Shown in pieces: positions 1-9,590 of a stretch of 64,000 nucleotides of DNA. The notes below the pieces were generated by a model, which was not told the DNA's origin, made no database searches, and was given only the letters and a program-made list of their open reading frames with translations. Position 1 is the stretch's first letter; every line of letters begins with the position of its first letter. The translations under genes were made by a program, and so were the position numbers. The DNA is from Gammaproteobacteria bacterium (GTDB taxonomy: Bacteria > Pseudomonadota > Gammaproteobacteria > JAADGQ01): NCBI GenBank assembly GCA_021648145.1, contig JAKITI010000006.1:93022-157021 (forward strand), in the 5' to 3' direction.

Positions 1-561
1 TGAGCTGTCCCCCATCAAAGCCAGATAATCAATAATTTTCTCAGGCTTCACTCCAAATTTATCGAGCACCCCTTGAGGATCGAGTAGCGTATCCGTCATC
101 GTATTAATCAGGGTGACGTGCTCATCCACCAGTTGCGCCATATCTTTATCACCGGTGGAAATTACTACGGATATTTTATTGCTACTTGCTTGCCTAGCTA
201 GTGTTCCAATCACATCATCCGCCTCAACACCATCAATAATCAGCAAAGGTAAACCCATCGCTCGCACCACATCATGTAGTGGTTCAATTTGCACTCTAAG
301 TTCATCAGGCATAGGAGGACGATGCGCTTTATATTCGTCATAGAGTTCATGGCGAAAATTTTTACCTTTAGCATCAAAAATGACGGCCATTTGCTGTGGT
401 TTGTATCGCTCAAGCAAACGACGCAGCATATTAATGACCCCGTAAATTGCCCCCGTGGGCTCACCTTTTGCGTTTATGAGTGAAGGAAGCGCATGAAACG
501 CACGAAATAGATAAGAAGAACCATCCACAAGAAGGAATGGTTTTTGTGATTGATCAGACAT
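1..561 (-). CDS. polA: DNA polymerase I, N-terminal part (cut by window edge)
   Basis: The frame is open from an ATG at 559-561 to the window edge, giving 187 residues. The start [20 protein letters not shown] and the later segments [44 protein letters not shown] and [11 protein letters not shown] are the 5'-3' exonuclease (FEN-like) domain of PolA, with its acidic metal-binding residues. PolA removes Okazaki primers and fills repair gaps. The polymerase domain must lie beyond position 1. It is divergent from the LOG-family gene, with about 110 bases between them for both promoters. Identification is firm; only completeness is unknown. Confidence 0.95.
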   Translation of the reverse strand, partial: MSDQSQKPFLLVDGSSYLFRAFHALPSLINAKGEPTGAIYGVINMLRRLLERYKPQQMAVIFDAKGKNFRHELYDEYKAHRPPMPDELRVQIEPLHDVVRAMGLPLLIIDGVEADDVIGTLARQASSNKISVVISTGDKDMAQLVDEHVTLINTMTDTLLDPQGVLDKFGVKPEKIIDYLALMGDSS

Positions 562-672
562 ATTTTGTTTTTAAAATTTATAGCAACTTGGAATAATTGG
601 TTTATTATGCATTATATACTTCACAACAAACATGTTTCATTCTGCACCCACTGAACCCTTAAAGGCCAGACC

Positions 673-1401
673 ATGAACAAACAGAAACAAAACCGTATTC
701 ACCAAAGCATGAAACCCACCGATGATGCGCTGCTCAATAGGGAGTCATGGAAAATTTTCCAGATCATGGCGGAGTTTGTAGAGGGCTTTGAGCGATTGGT
801 CAAAATCAAACCTTCCGTCAGCATGTTTGGGTCAGCTCGCACACCACAAGAGCACCCCTACTATGCTCTGACAGAAGAGATTAGCTACGCTTTATCTGAA
901 GCGGGCTTTAGCGTTGTCAGTGGCGGCGGCCCAGGAATTATGGAAGCTATTAATAAGGGGGCTTTTCGAGGAAAGTCTCCCAGCATTGGCCTGAATATTA
1001 TGTTGCCCCATGAGCAATCAGGCAATGAGTATCAGGATATTTCACTCACCTTTCGCCATTTTTTTTCACGCAAAGTTATGTTTGTAAAATATGCATCGGC
1101 TTATGTTGTCATGCCGGGCGGGTTCGGCACACTGGATGAACTTGCTGAAATCCTGACACTGGTTCAAACTGGCAAGAGCCGCCGCATTCCAATTATTTTG
1201 GTGCACAAGCCTTTTTGGGACGGCCTCATTGAGTGGATTAAAAAGAATTTATTGGCAGAAAAAATGATTAGCCCAGAAGATCTGGAGCTATTTCAAATTG
1301 CTGACACGCCAGAAGAGGTGCTCAACATCATATTCAGCCATTATGAAAAAACTGGCTTTGAACCCTCAGCTGAAGAGCAGGAAAAACTGCTTAACCTCTA
1401 A
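673..1401 (+). CDS. LOG family protein (nucleotide 5'-monophosphate nucleosidase-like)
   Basis: The product has 242 residues with the Rossmann-type LOG fold. GGGPGIMEA (residues 84-92) and PGGFGTLDE (148-156) are the two signature motifs of the family once misnamed lysine decarboxylases (TIGR00730). Characterised members split the N-glycosidic bond of nucleoside 5'-monophosphates to free base and ribose 5-phosphate. The substrate here cannot be read from sequence. It stands divergent from polA and is followed after 39 bases by the DUF2782 gene, probably in one transcript. It has no signal peptide and should be cytoplasmic. Confidence 0.88.
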   Translation: MNKQKQNRIHQSMKPTDDALLNRESWKIFQIMAEFVEGFERLVKIKPSVSMFGSARTPQEHPYYALTEEISYALSEAGFSVVSGGGPGIMEAINKGAFRGKSPSIGLNIMLPHEQSGNEYQDISLTFRHFFSRKVMFVKYASAYVVMPGGFGTLDELAEILTLVQTGKSRRIPIILVHKPFWDGLIEWIKKNLLAEKMISPEDLELFQIADTPEEVLNIIFSHYEKTGFEPSAEEQEKLLNL

Positions 1402-1440
1402 CCCTGGATTGAATTATCCGGCCTAAAACAGGAAGAGATC

Positions 1441-1722
1441 ATGCGTTTATTGTTAATTACTGTCGCTCTACTTATCAGCTTGGCCTCATTCGCTGAATCA
1501 CCCAGTGAAGTGATGGAACCTGAAGTGACAATCATTCAGAAAGATGATCAGAAAATAGAAGAGTATCGAATCGGAGGGCAGCTTTATATGATTAAAATCA
1601 CGCCTAAAAATGCACCGCCCTATTATTTAATGGATACCGATGGCGATGGCAATCTGGAAACTCGACGTGACGATATCAATTCGACCATCGTAGGCCCTTC
1701 ATGGAAGCTGTTTAGTTGGTAA
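1441..1722 (+). CDS. DUF2782 family small exported protein
   Basis: The product has 93 residues. A hydrophobic N-terminus (MRLLLITVALLISLASFAES) looks like a Sec signal peptide cleaved near residue 18-19. The mature part carries the YYLMDTDGDG segment and a C-terminal tryptophan-rich tail typical of DUF2782, a gammaproteobacterial family often found close to polA. An AGGAAG ribosome site lies just before the ATG. Function is unknown; a periplasmic location is inferred from the signal peptide. Confidence 0.75.
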   Translation: MRLLLITVALLISLASFAESPSEVMEPEVTIIQKDDQKIEEYRIGGQLYMIKITPKNAPPYYLMDTDGDGNLETRRDDINSTIVGPSWKLFSW

Positions 1723-1726
1723 AAAA

Positions 1727-1738
1727 TGTGATATCACA
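1727..1738. promoter_or_regulatory. Perfect 12-bp palindrome ahead of the gsp operon
   Basis: TGTGATATCACA reads identically on both strands and lies right after the DUF2782 stop, about 130 bases before gspC. The AT-rich stretch that follows (1740-1868) is the likely gsp promoter region. The palindrome may be an operator or a short hairpin; no regulator can be assigned. Confidence 0.35.
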
Positions 1739-1868
1739 CCCAATACTATTCAATAAATTTCAGTTATAATCGTTTCTGAATTTTTTTGTTTTTAACATTA
1801 ATTCAAAAAAGTCGTTAATATTTAAAATACTCACAAATTGGCTTTATACAGGAAATCAATACCCGTTA

Positions 1869-2765
1869 ATGGATATTCAACATTACCTGCGGCCAGTCAT
1901 GCAGGAAGCAACAATGGCTCGCATTGCGACAATTTGTGCCTACCTGCTCGTTTTGTTGCTCGCTTATAACTTAGCAGAGCTGACTTGGCGCATGTTGGCA
2001 CCTGCCCCTGATCGAGAGAGTGCGCCTTCTATAGTGAAAGAAGCCACCGCCAACCAAATCAAGCCGGATAGTTTTGCTCGAACAATCGCAGGTCTCAATT
2101 TATTTGGCTATGTAGATGCATCGACACCGCCAACACCTGTGGTTCGTGAAACTCGCTTAAATCTGGTGCTGCGCGGTGTAATGGCAACTCATGGCAAAAA
2201 TGCAAGAGCAATTATTTACAGCCCTTCCGGCAGTGATCGTGGTGAAAACCCCTATTCAATTAATGCCAAACTCCCTGGTGGTGCCACTCTGAAAGAGATT
2301 CATAGCGATTACATTGTGTTACTACATAATGGTCGCCATGAGACATTACGTTTACCTAAAAAAGTTGTTGCTACAGGCTCGACGGGGCATAATATTGCCA
2401 ACTCATCAAGCAACAGACCATCATCTGGCCCATCTACAGCATCCACCAACACGCAAAAAATACGTGAGTACCGCGATGCACTCATTGATGATCCCGTCAG
2501 TTTGATTGGCATCATTCGTTCAGCACCTTACAGGGAAGATGGCAAACTGATAGGCTACCGCGTACAAACTGGACGAGATAAAGATGCGCTGAATAATTTG
2601 GGATTACTGCCTGGCGATATCGTCACTTCAGTCAATGGCGTTGCCATGGGTAACAGCACTAAATTAATGAAGTTACTCAAGCAGATTTCAAAAGCAGAAG
2701 AGGTGAGCGCAGAAGTGATACGTGATGGTTCGCCAACTACGGTCTCCATTCGATTAGACAATTAA
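1869..2765 (+). CDS. gspC: Type II secretion system protein GspC
   Basis: The product has 298 residues. A short cytoplasmic N-terminus is followed by one membrane segment (about residues 18-38), then the homology region (about 80-165, starting near the LFGY segment), a Ser/Pro-rich linker, and a C-terminal PDZ domain (about 215-298, with LGLLPGDIVTSVNG). GspC is the inner-membrane clamp that links the secretin GspD to the inner-membrane platform and helps pick substrates. It is the first gene of a tightly packed gspC-N run, 20 bases before gspD. A second in-frame ATG at residue 16 cannot be excluded as the start. Confidence 0.93.
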   Translation: MDIQHYLRPVMQEATMARIATICAYLLVLLLAYNLAELTWRMLAPAPDRESAPSIVKEATANQIKPDSFARTIAGLNLFGYVDASTPPTPVVRETRLNLVLRGVMATHGKNARAIIYSPSGSDRGENPYSINAKLPGGATLKEIHSDYIVLLHNGRHETLRLPKKVVATGSTGHNIANSSSNRPSSGPSTASTNTQKIREYRDALIDDPVSLIGIIRSAPYREDGKLIGYRVQTGRDKDALNNLGLLPGDIVTSVNGVAMGNSTKLMKLLKQISKAEEVSAEVIRDGSPTTVSIRLDN

Positions 2766-2785
2766 AACTTTGCAACAGGATTAAC

Positions 2786-4786
2786 ATGTTTCCACATAAA
2801 CATCGAACAAGTTTTTTCAAAGTAGTCAGCGCTGCTATTTTGTTAACCGCGTCATTCACCGCTCAAGCGGAGCCTGTCACGCTCAATCTTAAAGCGGCTG
2901 ACCTGAGTGCTGTTATCAGTACTATTTCTGAAATTACTGGAAAGAATTTTATTGTTGACCCCAGAGTCAAAGGGAAAGTTACCATTGTTTCATCTCACCC
3001 AATGAAAGAAAAAGAGGTGTACGAAGTCTTTTTGACTGTACTGGAAGTGCATGGATATGCCGCAGTGCCCAGTGGAAATAAAGGTACAATCAAGATTATT
3101 CCAGTGGCCAATGCCAAACAGTCTGCTGTTCCTATGGCCAGTAGTAACCGCCCTGGAAAAGGTGATGAAATTGTAACGCGGGTACTCCAGCTGGAAAATA
3201 TATCAGCCTCACAAATGGTTCCTATTTTACGACCTTTATTACCACAGCAAAGCCACTTAGCCGCTTACTCACCAGCGAATGTACTCATTATTTCCGACCG
3301 TGCTGCGAACATCAAACGCATCGTTAAAATTATCAATCGTATTGATCTACCTGACAACAATGAAGTCGAAATTATTCCACTTCAACATGCATCTGCCAAT
3401 GAAATTGTGCGCATACTGACGACCCTTCAACAACAGGATAATAAAAAAGGTAGCAAATCTAGCAGTACTCTGCCGACATTAATTGCCGATGAACGAACCA
3501 ACAGTATTTTAATTGGTGGAGGCAAAGCAGGTCGCATCAAACTACGCGGCATCATTGGCCACCTTGATACTCCACTTGAAACTGAAGGCAATACGCGTGT
3601 TATCTACCTGCATTATGCCAAAGCCAAAGATCTGGTTCCTGTGCTGACCGGTGTCGGCACTAGCCTGGAACAGGAAAAACAAGGTAAAAAAGGCAAGGCA
3701 AGCAGCAACTCTCAATCACCTATGAGTATACAAGCAGACGAGTTTTCCAATAGCTTAGTAATTACTGCTCCACCCGATCTTTTTAATTCACTGCAAAGAG
3801 TCATTAAACAGCTGGATATACGGCGCGCCCAAGTCTATATTGAAACTATTATTGCAGAGGTTTCATCCAACCGAGCCGCAGAGCTTGGAGTGCAATGGGC
3901 CGCTGGTGGCGATTTAAGCAAACCCGCTGCGGTCACTAATTTTACAGCCGGTGATAGTATTATCAACCTTGGCGGAGCAATCGAGGCCGGCACTCTCCCT
4001 TCAATTGGCTCTGGATTAACGCTGGGAGTGGGTAAATTTGTGGATGGTGCACTCAGCTTTGGTGCGCTTATTCGCGCTTTAAAAGGGGATGGATCCACCA
4101 ATATTCTATCAACACCCACACTGATTACTATGGATAACGAAGAGGCAGAAATTGTTGTCGGCCAAAATGTTCCATTCAAAACAGGCTCTTATACCAGCAC
4201 CGGTGGCTCAAGTGCAACACCCGGCAACCCATTTCAAACCATCAAACGTGAAAATATCGGCATCACACTGAAAGTGACACCACAGATCAACGAGGGTGAT
4301 GCAGTACAACTCAAAGTCGAACAAAAAGTTGAAAGCATCAGCCCAGCAGTCGACGGTGCGGTCGACCTTATTACAAATACGCGATCTATTAATACAAACG
4401 TCATTGTTGATGATGGCGACATCATCGTTTTTGGTGGTTTAATTACTGATGACCTCAATGAAACAACACAGAAAGTACCGCTACTCGGTGATATTCCTCT
4501 ACTGGGTCGCCTCTTCAGCTACAACAAAACAACGAAACGTAAAACCAATATGATGATGTTTTTACGACCCGTTATTTTACGAGATTCAGCTTCAACTAAC
4601 AGCATTAGCCAAGGAAAATACAGCTACATGCGCGCTGAACAACTTAAAGTACAAGAAAAAGGCCTATCCATGCTACCCAATAGCGAAAATCCGGTGATGC
4701 CAGACGCACAAGACTTTTTTGAATTGCCACCGCCATTTATGACTGATGATGCCATTCAAGACATCAAATTAAAGATCAATAAATAA
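2786..4786 (+). CDS. gspD: Type II secretion system secretin GspD
   Basis: The product has 666 residues, within the usual secretin range. A Sec signal peptide ends at about residue 28 (AQA/EP). N-terminal N0-N3 domains follow, then the C-terminal secretin barrel with the hallmark VPLLGDIPLLGRLF at about 564-577. GspD forms the outer-membrane channel for folded periplasmic proteins. The C-terminal tail after the barrel is about 75 residues and could hold a pilotin-binding segment, but no pilotin gene is in the window. An AGGATT site precedes the ATG. gspE starts two bases after the stop. Confidence 0.97.
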   Translation: MFPHKHRTSFFKVVSAAILLTASFTAQAEPVTLNLKAADLSAVISTISEITGKNFIVDPRVKGKVTIVSSHPMKEKEVYEVFLTVLEVHGYAAVPSGNKGTIKIIPVANAKQSAVPMASSNRPGKGDEIVTRVLQLENISASQMVPILRPLLPQQSHLAAYSPANVLIISDRAANIKRIVKIINRIDLPDNNEVEIIPLQHASANEIVRILTTLQQQDNKKGSKSSSTLPTLIADERTNSILIGGGKAGRIKLRGIIGHLDTPLETEGNTRVIYLHYAKAKDLVPVLTGVGTSLEQEKQGKKGKASSNSQSPMSIQADEFSNSLVITAPPDLFNSLQRVIKQLDIRRAQVYIETIIAEVSSNRAAELGVQWAAGGDLSKPAAVTNFTAGDSIINLGGAIEAGTLPSIGSGLTLGVGKFVDGALSFGALIRALKGDGSTNILSTPTLITMDNEEAEIVVGQNVPFKTGSYTSTGGSSATPGNPFQTIKRENIGITLKVTPQINEGDAVQLKVEQKVESISPAVDGAVDLITNTRSINTNVIVDDGDIIVFGGLITDDLNETTQKVPLLGDIPLLGRLFSYNKTTKRKTNMMMFLRPVILRDSASTNSISQGKYSYMRAEQLKVQEKGLSMLPNSENPVMPDAQDFFELPPPFMTDDAIQDIKLKINK

Positions 4787-4788
4787 TC

Positions 4789-6357
4789 ATGGAGCCATCT
4801 ACAAAAGAACTCGCAACTTCAGGTCATGACATTAACCTTGTTGATGCAACATTGATCACCCCCAGCGATAATGACAATGAAATAACCGCCCCGAAGCGCC
4901 TCCCCTTTGCTTATGCAAAACGCCAAGGTGTTTTGCTGAATCATATAGAAGGTGGCATTGCGATGATCTCCCATAAAGCCGCGATCACCACGACCACCAT
5001 CGCCGAACTTCGTCGTTACTTTGGTATGCCCATCAAACTTCAATCGCTTGAAGATGAAGTTTTTAATGCAGAGTTACAACAGATCTATGAACACGGCTCA
5101 GGTGATGCCATGGAAGCCATGGGCAATCTGGGTGAAGATATGGATCTATCTCGCCTCGCTCAAGAGCTTCCCGAGCCGGAAGATCTGCTCGAAAGTGAAG
5201 ATGATGCGCCCATCATTCGCCTGCTTAATGTACTGTTAACTGAAGCCATCAAAGAAAATGCTTCGGATATCCATATCGAGACCTACGAAAACCGCTTGGC
5301 CATCCGTTTTCGTGTGGATGGCGTATTGCGTGAAGTGCTTGAACCCAAACGCGCATTAGCGCCTCTTTTGGTCTCACGCATTAAAGTCATGGCCAAACTA
5401 GATATTGCAGAAAAACGCCTGCCACAAGATGGTCGTATTTCACTGAAAATTGCAGGTCGGCCTGTGGACGTTCGTGTCTCCACACTCCCTTCCGGGCATG
5501 GTGAACGTGTTGTCATGCGTTTGCTGGATAAACAAGCTGGACGGCTGGATCTGGAAAAACTTGGCATGGAACCCAAAGTTTTAGCCACTATAGACAACAT
5601 TGTAAAACGCCCTCACGGCATTATGCTCGTCACTGGCCCCACCGGATCAGGTAAAACCACAACACTGTATGCTGCTCTGAGCCGTGTCAACGATAAACGA
5701 CGCAATATCATGACGATAGAGGATCCCATTGAATATTATATTGATGGCATCAGTCAAACCCATGTCAGCCCAAAAGTAGACATGACCTTTGCCCGTGGGT
5801 TACGTGCCATTTTGCGTCAGGATCCCGATGTGGTCATGATCGGTGAAATTCGAGATCTTGAAACTGCAGAAATCGCAGTGCAAGCCAGCTTGACCGGCCA
5901 CTTGGTACTATCAACGCTGCATACCAATACCGCCGTTGGTGCTGTCACTCGAATGCGTGACATGGGCATTGAAGAGTTTTTATTATCATCCAGCTTGATT
6001 GGAGTCTTGGCACAGCGGCTGGTACGCTTATTGTGCTCAAATTGTAAACGCCAGACAGAATTTGCAGAGGCTGACTATCAACTGTTTTCTCGAAATCAAG
6101 ATGAAGCACTGACCCACTATCACGCGACAGGTTGCAGTGAGTGCAATTACACTGGTTATAACGGTCGTACTGGAATTTATGAACTCATTGAGGTCGACCA
6201 CACTCTAAGCAACATGATTCACAACAGTGCGAGTGAGCAAGAGCTTGAGGCCGCCGCTCGCCAAAAAACACCCAGCATACGTGATGATGGTTTTCGCCGA
6301 GTCTTGAACGGTGAAACAACCATTGAAGAAGTTCTGCGCGTCACACGCCAAGGGTAA
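4789..6357 (+). CDS. gspE: Type II secretion system ATPase GspE
   Basis: The product has 522 residues. An N-terminal domain, which binds GspL in this family, precedes the ATPase core with Walker A GPTGSGKT (about residues 282-289), Asp-box residues, and the Walker B region DPDVVMIGEIRD (about 344-355). A zinc module of two CxxC pairs (CSNC and CSEC, about 415-450) is the type typical of GspE. This cytoplasmic hexameric ATPase powers pseudopilus assembly. It sits between gspD and gspF in standard order. Confidence 0.97.
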   Translation: MEPSTKELATSGHDINLVDATLITPSDNDNEITAPKRLPFAYAKRQGVLLNHIEGGIAMISHKAAITTTTIAELRRYFGMPIKLQSLEDEVFNAELQQIYEHGSGDAMEAMGNLGEDMDLSRLAQELPEPEDLLESEDDAPIIRLLNVLLTEAIKENASDIHIETYENRLAIRFRVDGVLREVLEPKRALAPLLVSRIKVMAKLDIAEKRLPQDGRISLKIAGRPVDVRVSTLPSGHGERVVMRLLDKQAGRLDLEKLGMEPKVLATIDNIVKRPHGIMLVTGPTGSGKTTTLYAALSRVNDKRRNIMTIEDPIEYYIDGISQTHVSPKVDMTFARGLRAILRQDPDVVMIGEIRDLETAEIAVQASLTGHLVLSTLHTNTAVGAVTRMRDMGIEEFLLSSSLIGVLAQRLVRLLCSNCKRQTEFAEADYQLFSRNQDEALTHYHATGCSECNYTGYNGRTGIYELIEVDHTLSNMIHNSASEQELEAAARQKTPSIRDDGFRRVLNGETTIEEVLRVTRQG

Positions 6358-6375
6358 CGAGGTTCAAACTGACAA

Positions 6376-7593
6376 ATGGCTGCATTTGAATTTACCGCAC
6401 TGGATGAAACGGGTCGTGAGCGCAAAGGCGTACTTGACGGCGATGTTTCAAGACAAATTCGCCAACAAATTCGCGATAAGGGCTGGACTCCGCTCACCGT
6501 CACCGAAGTCCGGCAAAAAGAGAATAAACAGAGCAGCCAAAAATTTTCATTCAAACGTGGCATTAAATCCACTGATCTCGCACTGATTACCCGTCAGTTT
6601 GCAACGCTGGTACGTGCAGGATTATCGGTTGAAGAAGCACTCAGCGCCGTTTCCAAACAAAGCCATCAACCTCGCCTACGCAACATGCTGATGGCCGTAC
6701 GCTCTCGTGTAATGGAAGGCCACACACTAGCCACCGCCTTGGCGGATTTTCCCCATGCATTTTCTGATCTCTATCGCTCAACGGTCTCTGCAGGTGAGCA
6801 ATCAGGCCACCTCGATATGGTGCTAGAGCGTTTAGCTGACTACACTGAAAGTCGCCAGACCATGCAGCAAAAAATGACTCTGGCTTTAATCTACCCCATC
6901 ATGATCTCCATTGTTGCTGTGGTCGTCATCACCGCACTGCTTGCTTATGTTGTGCCACAAGTCGTGCAGGTTTTTGAAAATACGGGACAAGAACTGCCTA
7001 TTCTCACCGTCATCATGATCAGCCTCAGTGATTTAATTCGTGAGTACGGGTTAATTTTTCTGATCTTGCTGGTGTTAGCTATTTTCATCATCACCCGTTT
7101 GTTACGAAAACCAGGGCCTAAGCAGCAGTATCATCGATTCTTATTAAAGCTTCCATTGGTCAGTTCATTGGTACGTGGTTTTAACTCATCACGATTTGCC
7201 CGTACATTCAGCATATTGACAGCAAGCAGTGTTCCTGTTCTGGAAGGGCTTCGTATTTCATCCAGTGTTATCTCCAATATTCCGATGCGCAACGCAGTGG
7301 AAGATGCTGCAACAATGGTTAAAGAGGGTGCCCCCATTCACACTGCGCTTGAACGCAGCGGTTACTTTCCTCCGATGACGGTTCAACTGATCGCCAGTGG
7401 TGAAAATAGTGGTCGGCTGGAAGAGATGTTGGAACGAGCTGCCGATAGCCAGGAAAAAGAGATGGAATCAACTGTCGCAACACTGGTCGGACTCTTTGAA
7501 CCCTTTATGATTTTATTTATGGGAGTCATGGTATTGTTGATCGTCTTGGCAATATTGCTCCCTATTTTTGATTTAAACCAGTTGGTAAAATAA
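6376..7593 (+). CDS. gspF: Type II secretion system inner-membrane platform protein GspF
   Basis: The product has 405 residues with two tandem T2SSF helical domains (about 70-195 and 270-395). Membrane segments lie after the first domain (about 170-195), in the middle (about 220-240) and at the C-terminus (about 370-400). GspF is the polytopic platform that couples GspE ATP hydrolysis to pseudopilin insertion. The start was chosen at MAAFEFTALDE, the normal N-terminus of the family. It lies 18 bases after gspE. Confidence 0.96.
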   Translation: MAAFEFTALDETGRERKGVLDGDVSRQIRQQIRDKGWTPLTVTEVRQKENKQSSQKFSFKRGIKSTDLALITRQFATLVRAGLSVEEALSAVSKQSHQPRLRNMLMAVRSRVMEGHTLATALADFPHAFSDLYRSTVSAGEQSGHLDMVLERLADYTESRQTMQQKMTLALIYPIMISIVAVVVITALLAYVVPQVVQVFENTGQELPILTVIMISLSDLIREYGLIFLILLVLAIFIITRLLRKPGPKQQYHRFLLKLPLVSSLVRGFNSSRFARTFSILTASSVPVLEGLRISSSVISNIPMRNAVEDAATMVKEGAPIHTALERSGYFPPMTVQLIASGENSGRLEEMLERAADSQEKEMESTVATLVGLFEPFMILFMGVMVLLIVLAILLPIFDLNQLVK

Positions 7594-7611
7594 ATTTTCA
7601 GGCAATATATT

Positions 7612-8055
7612 ATGCAAAAAAAGTTTACAAACATCGCTAAAAAACAGAGTGGTTTTACACTGATCGAAATTATGGTCGTCGTCGTTATTCTAGGCATATT
7701 GGCCGCGATCGTCGTCCCTAAAATTATGGATCGCCCTGATGCAGCACGTATCACCAAAGCTAAACAAGATATACGCACCCTTGAAAGTGCTCTTAACCTC
7801 TACAAGCTGGATAATTATAACTACCCTTCAACGGATGAAGGTCTGGAAGCATTAACTCAAAAGCCAGCAAATTCAGCGGTATGGAAAGATGGCGGTTATA
7901 TTGATCGACTGCCGAAAGACCCTTGGGGAAAACCCTATCAATATTTGAGCCCTGGAACACAAGGCAACATCGATATTTATACACAAGGTGCGGATAATGC
8001 ACCGGGCGGTGAAGGAGCCAATGCCGATATAGGCAACTGGAACCTTAACCAATAA
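7612..8055 (+). CDS. gspG: Major pseudopilin GspG
   Basis: The product has 147 residues. The prepilin peptidase site QSG/FTLIEIMVVVVILG has Glu at mature position 5, followed by the hydrophobic helix. The body carries GspG landmarks such as YPSTDEGLEAL and the C-terminal calcium-loop region with an acidic, Gly-rich stretch. GspG polymerises into the pseudopilus that pushes substrates through GspD. The processing enzyme GspO/PilD is not encoded in this window and must be elsewhere. Confidence 0.97.
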   Translation: MQKKFTNIAKKQSGFTLIEIMVVVVILGILAAIVVPKIMDRPDAARITKAKQDIRTLESALNLYKLDNYNYPSTDEGLEALTQKPANSAVWKDGGYIDRLPKDPWGKPYQYLSPGTQGNIDIYTQGADNAPGGEGANADIGNWNLNQ

Positions 8056-8089
8056 AAAGTCACCTTTGATTTTTTAACTCAGCAACTAT

Positions 8090-8584
8090 ATGAACAGATC
8101 ACGTGGTTTCACTTTGCTGGAAATTATGGTTGTGGTGCTCATCATTGGCATCATACTCAGCTTTGCAACGCTCTCTTTTCGTGACAATAAAGTTCCAGTA
8201 TTAAAAGAAGAGGCGCAGCGGCTGGCTGCGCTTCTGGACTTAGCCCGCGAAGAGGCCATTCTGACTTCACGTGAATATTCCGTTGTATTAAAAGAAACGG
8301 GCTATGACTTTCAACAATTCCTGGATCAAGAGTGGTTGCCCCTTGTAGATGATAAAATTCTAAGACCGAGAGAACTCCCTAAAGGCATCATTATGGAGGC
8401 TGATCTTGAAGGCGAATCCATTCTATTTGGTGGCGAAGAAGAGATACGACTTTATATTTTTTCCAGCGGAGAACTCACACCCTTTGACCTTTTTCTACAC
8501 TACGATGGTGAAACACAAGGATTCCACGTCGTCGGCCAGATCACAGGAAAGATCGAGTTCAAAGACCCACAAAAAAAACCGTGA
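8090..8584 (+). CDS. gspH: Minor pseudopilin GspH
   Basis: The product has 164 residues with a type IV prepilin leader (RSRG/FTLLEIMVVVLIIG), Glu5 present, and a beta-rich C-terminal half that matches the GspH/FimT pattern. It is a minor subunit near the pseudopilus tip. The stop TGA overlaps the GTG start of gspI, which suggests translational coupling. Confidence 0.92.
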   Translation: MNRSRGFTLLEIMVVVLIIGIILSFATLSFRDNKVPVLKEEAQRLAALLDLAREEAILTSREYSVVLKETGYDFQQFLDQEWLPLVDDKILRPRELPKGIIMEADLEGESILFGGEEEIRLYIFSSGELTPFDLFLHYDGETQGFHVVGQITGKIEFKDPQKKP

Positions 8585-8958
8585 ACATTCAATCTGAAAA
8601 TAGAGGTTTTACGCTCATCGAAGTCACCGTCGCACTGCTCGTGCTGGCCATTGCTTTGAGCGCCATCATCAAAACAGTCAGTGACAATATCAGCAATGCA
8701 AGTTACTTGCGTGATAAAACCATCGCTCACTGGGTGGCAATGAACAAAGTCACTGAACTGCATGTATCTGATGTATTGCCAGCAACAGGTTCAACCACTG
8801 GCGAAATGGAAATGGCAGGCCGAGAATGGTTTTGGAAAGCCGAAATCACGGCCACAGAGGATGACTATGTACACAAGCTCAACGTAGAAGTAAAAACAGA
8901 GCGCAACGACGAGTTCCCATTAGCCACGCTGGGGGGATTTGTAGGTCGCCTGGAATAA
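8581..8958 (+). CDS. gspI: Minor pseudopilin GspI
   Basis: The product has 125 residues, starting at a GTG that overlaps the gspH stop. The leader ENRG/FTLIEVTVALLVLAIALSA keeps the Glu5 residue. The short globular part matches GspI, which forms the GspI-J-K tip complex. The stop overlaps the ATG of gspJ by one base. Confidence 0.92.
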   Translation: MNIQSENRGFTLIEVTVALLVLAIALSAIIKTVSDNISNASYLRDKTIAHWVAMNKVTELHVSDVLPATGSTTGEMEMAGREWFWKAEITATEDDYVHKLNVEVKTERNDEFPLATLGGFVGRLE

Positions 8959-9590
8959 TGAACATTCAACACCATCAAAACCGAGGTTTTACGCTGCTTG
9001 AGCTACTCGTCGCACTCATGGTTTTTGCGGTCATGTCCCTCATGGTTTTTACTGGGCTTACTAGCGTTTTAAATGCTTACAGCCATGTATCAGAAAAAAC
9101 AGAGCAACTAAATGAGTTACAATCAGCATTTAGCCTGATCACGCGAGATATCGAACAAGCCATTGGCCGCCCGATTCGTGATAGCTACGGTGACCCACAA
9201 GAGCCCATGATGAATAACGGCGAAGCCATCGGCACTGTATTGGAGTTTACTCGCACGGGTCGCCCTAATCCAGCCGCTTTACAACGCAGTCACTTACAGC
9301 GAATCGCTTACACATTAGATGACAATCAACTCATCCGTTTAAGTTGGGCAGTGCTGGATCGTGCTCCTGACTCAGAGCCATTAAAGAGCTTACTGCTTAC
9401 CAAGGTAAAATCAGCTTCAGTACGTTTTCTCAATAAAGATATGGAGTGGCAAGAAGATTGGCCAACCAAAACCAAACAGGAAATTGATGATGGAGTCATC
9501 AAAATACCCCGCGCTGTCGAACTGACTATTGAGTCAGAAGTCTGGGGTGAAATCAAACGACTTTTCAGAGTGCCAGGCGATGTTAAATAG
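8958..9590 (+). CDS. gspJ: Minor pseudopilin GspJ
   Basis: The product has 210 residues with the leader QNRG/FTLLELLVALMVFAVMS and a globular domain that includes the DIEQAIGRPIRDSYGD segment characteristic of GspJ. It is part of the pseudopilus tip complex with GspI and GspK. Its 3' end overlaps the start of gspK by 11 bases. Confidence 0.94.
   Translation: MNIQHHQNRGFTLLELLVALMVFAVMSLMVFTGLTSVLNAYSHVSEKTEQLNELQSAFSLITRDIEQAIGRPIRDSYGDPQEPMMNNGEAIGTVLEFTRTGRPNPAALQRSHLQRIAYTLDDNQLIRLSWAVLDRAPDSEPLKSLLLTKVKSASVRFLNKDMEWQEDWPTKTKQEIDDGVIKIPRAVELTIESEVWGEIKRLFRVPGDVK

Noticed and set aside
1727..1738. CRP/Vfr binding site
   Set aside because: The half-sites TGTGA and TCACA are present but separated by 2 bases, not the 6 that CRP-type proteins need.
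9529..9579. Longer N-terminus for GspK
   Set aside because: The extension starts at TTG inside gspJ and would put 17 atypical residues before the prepilin leader.
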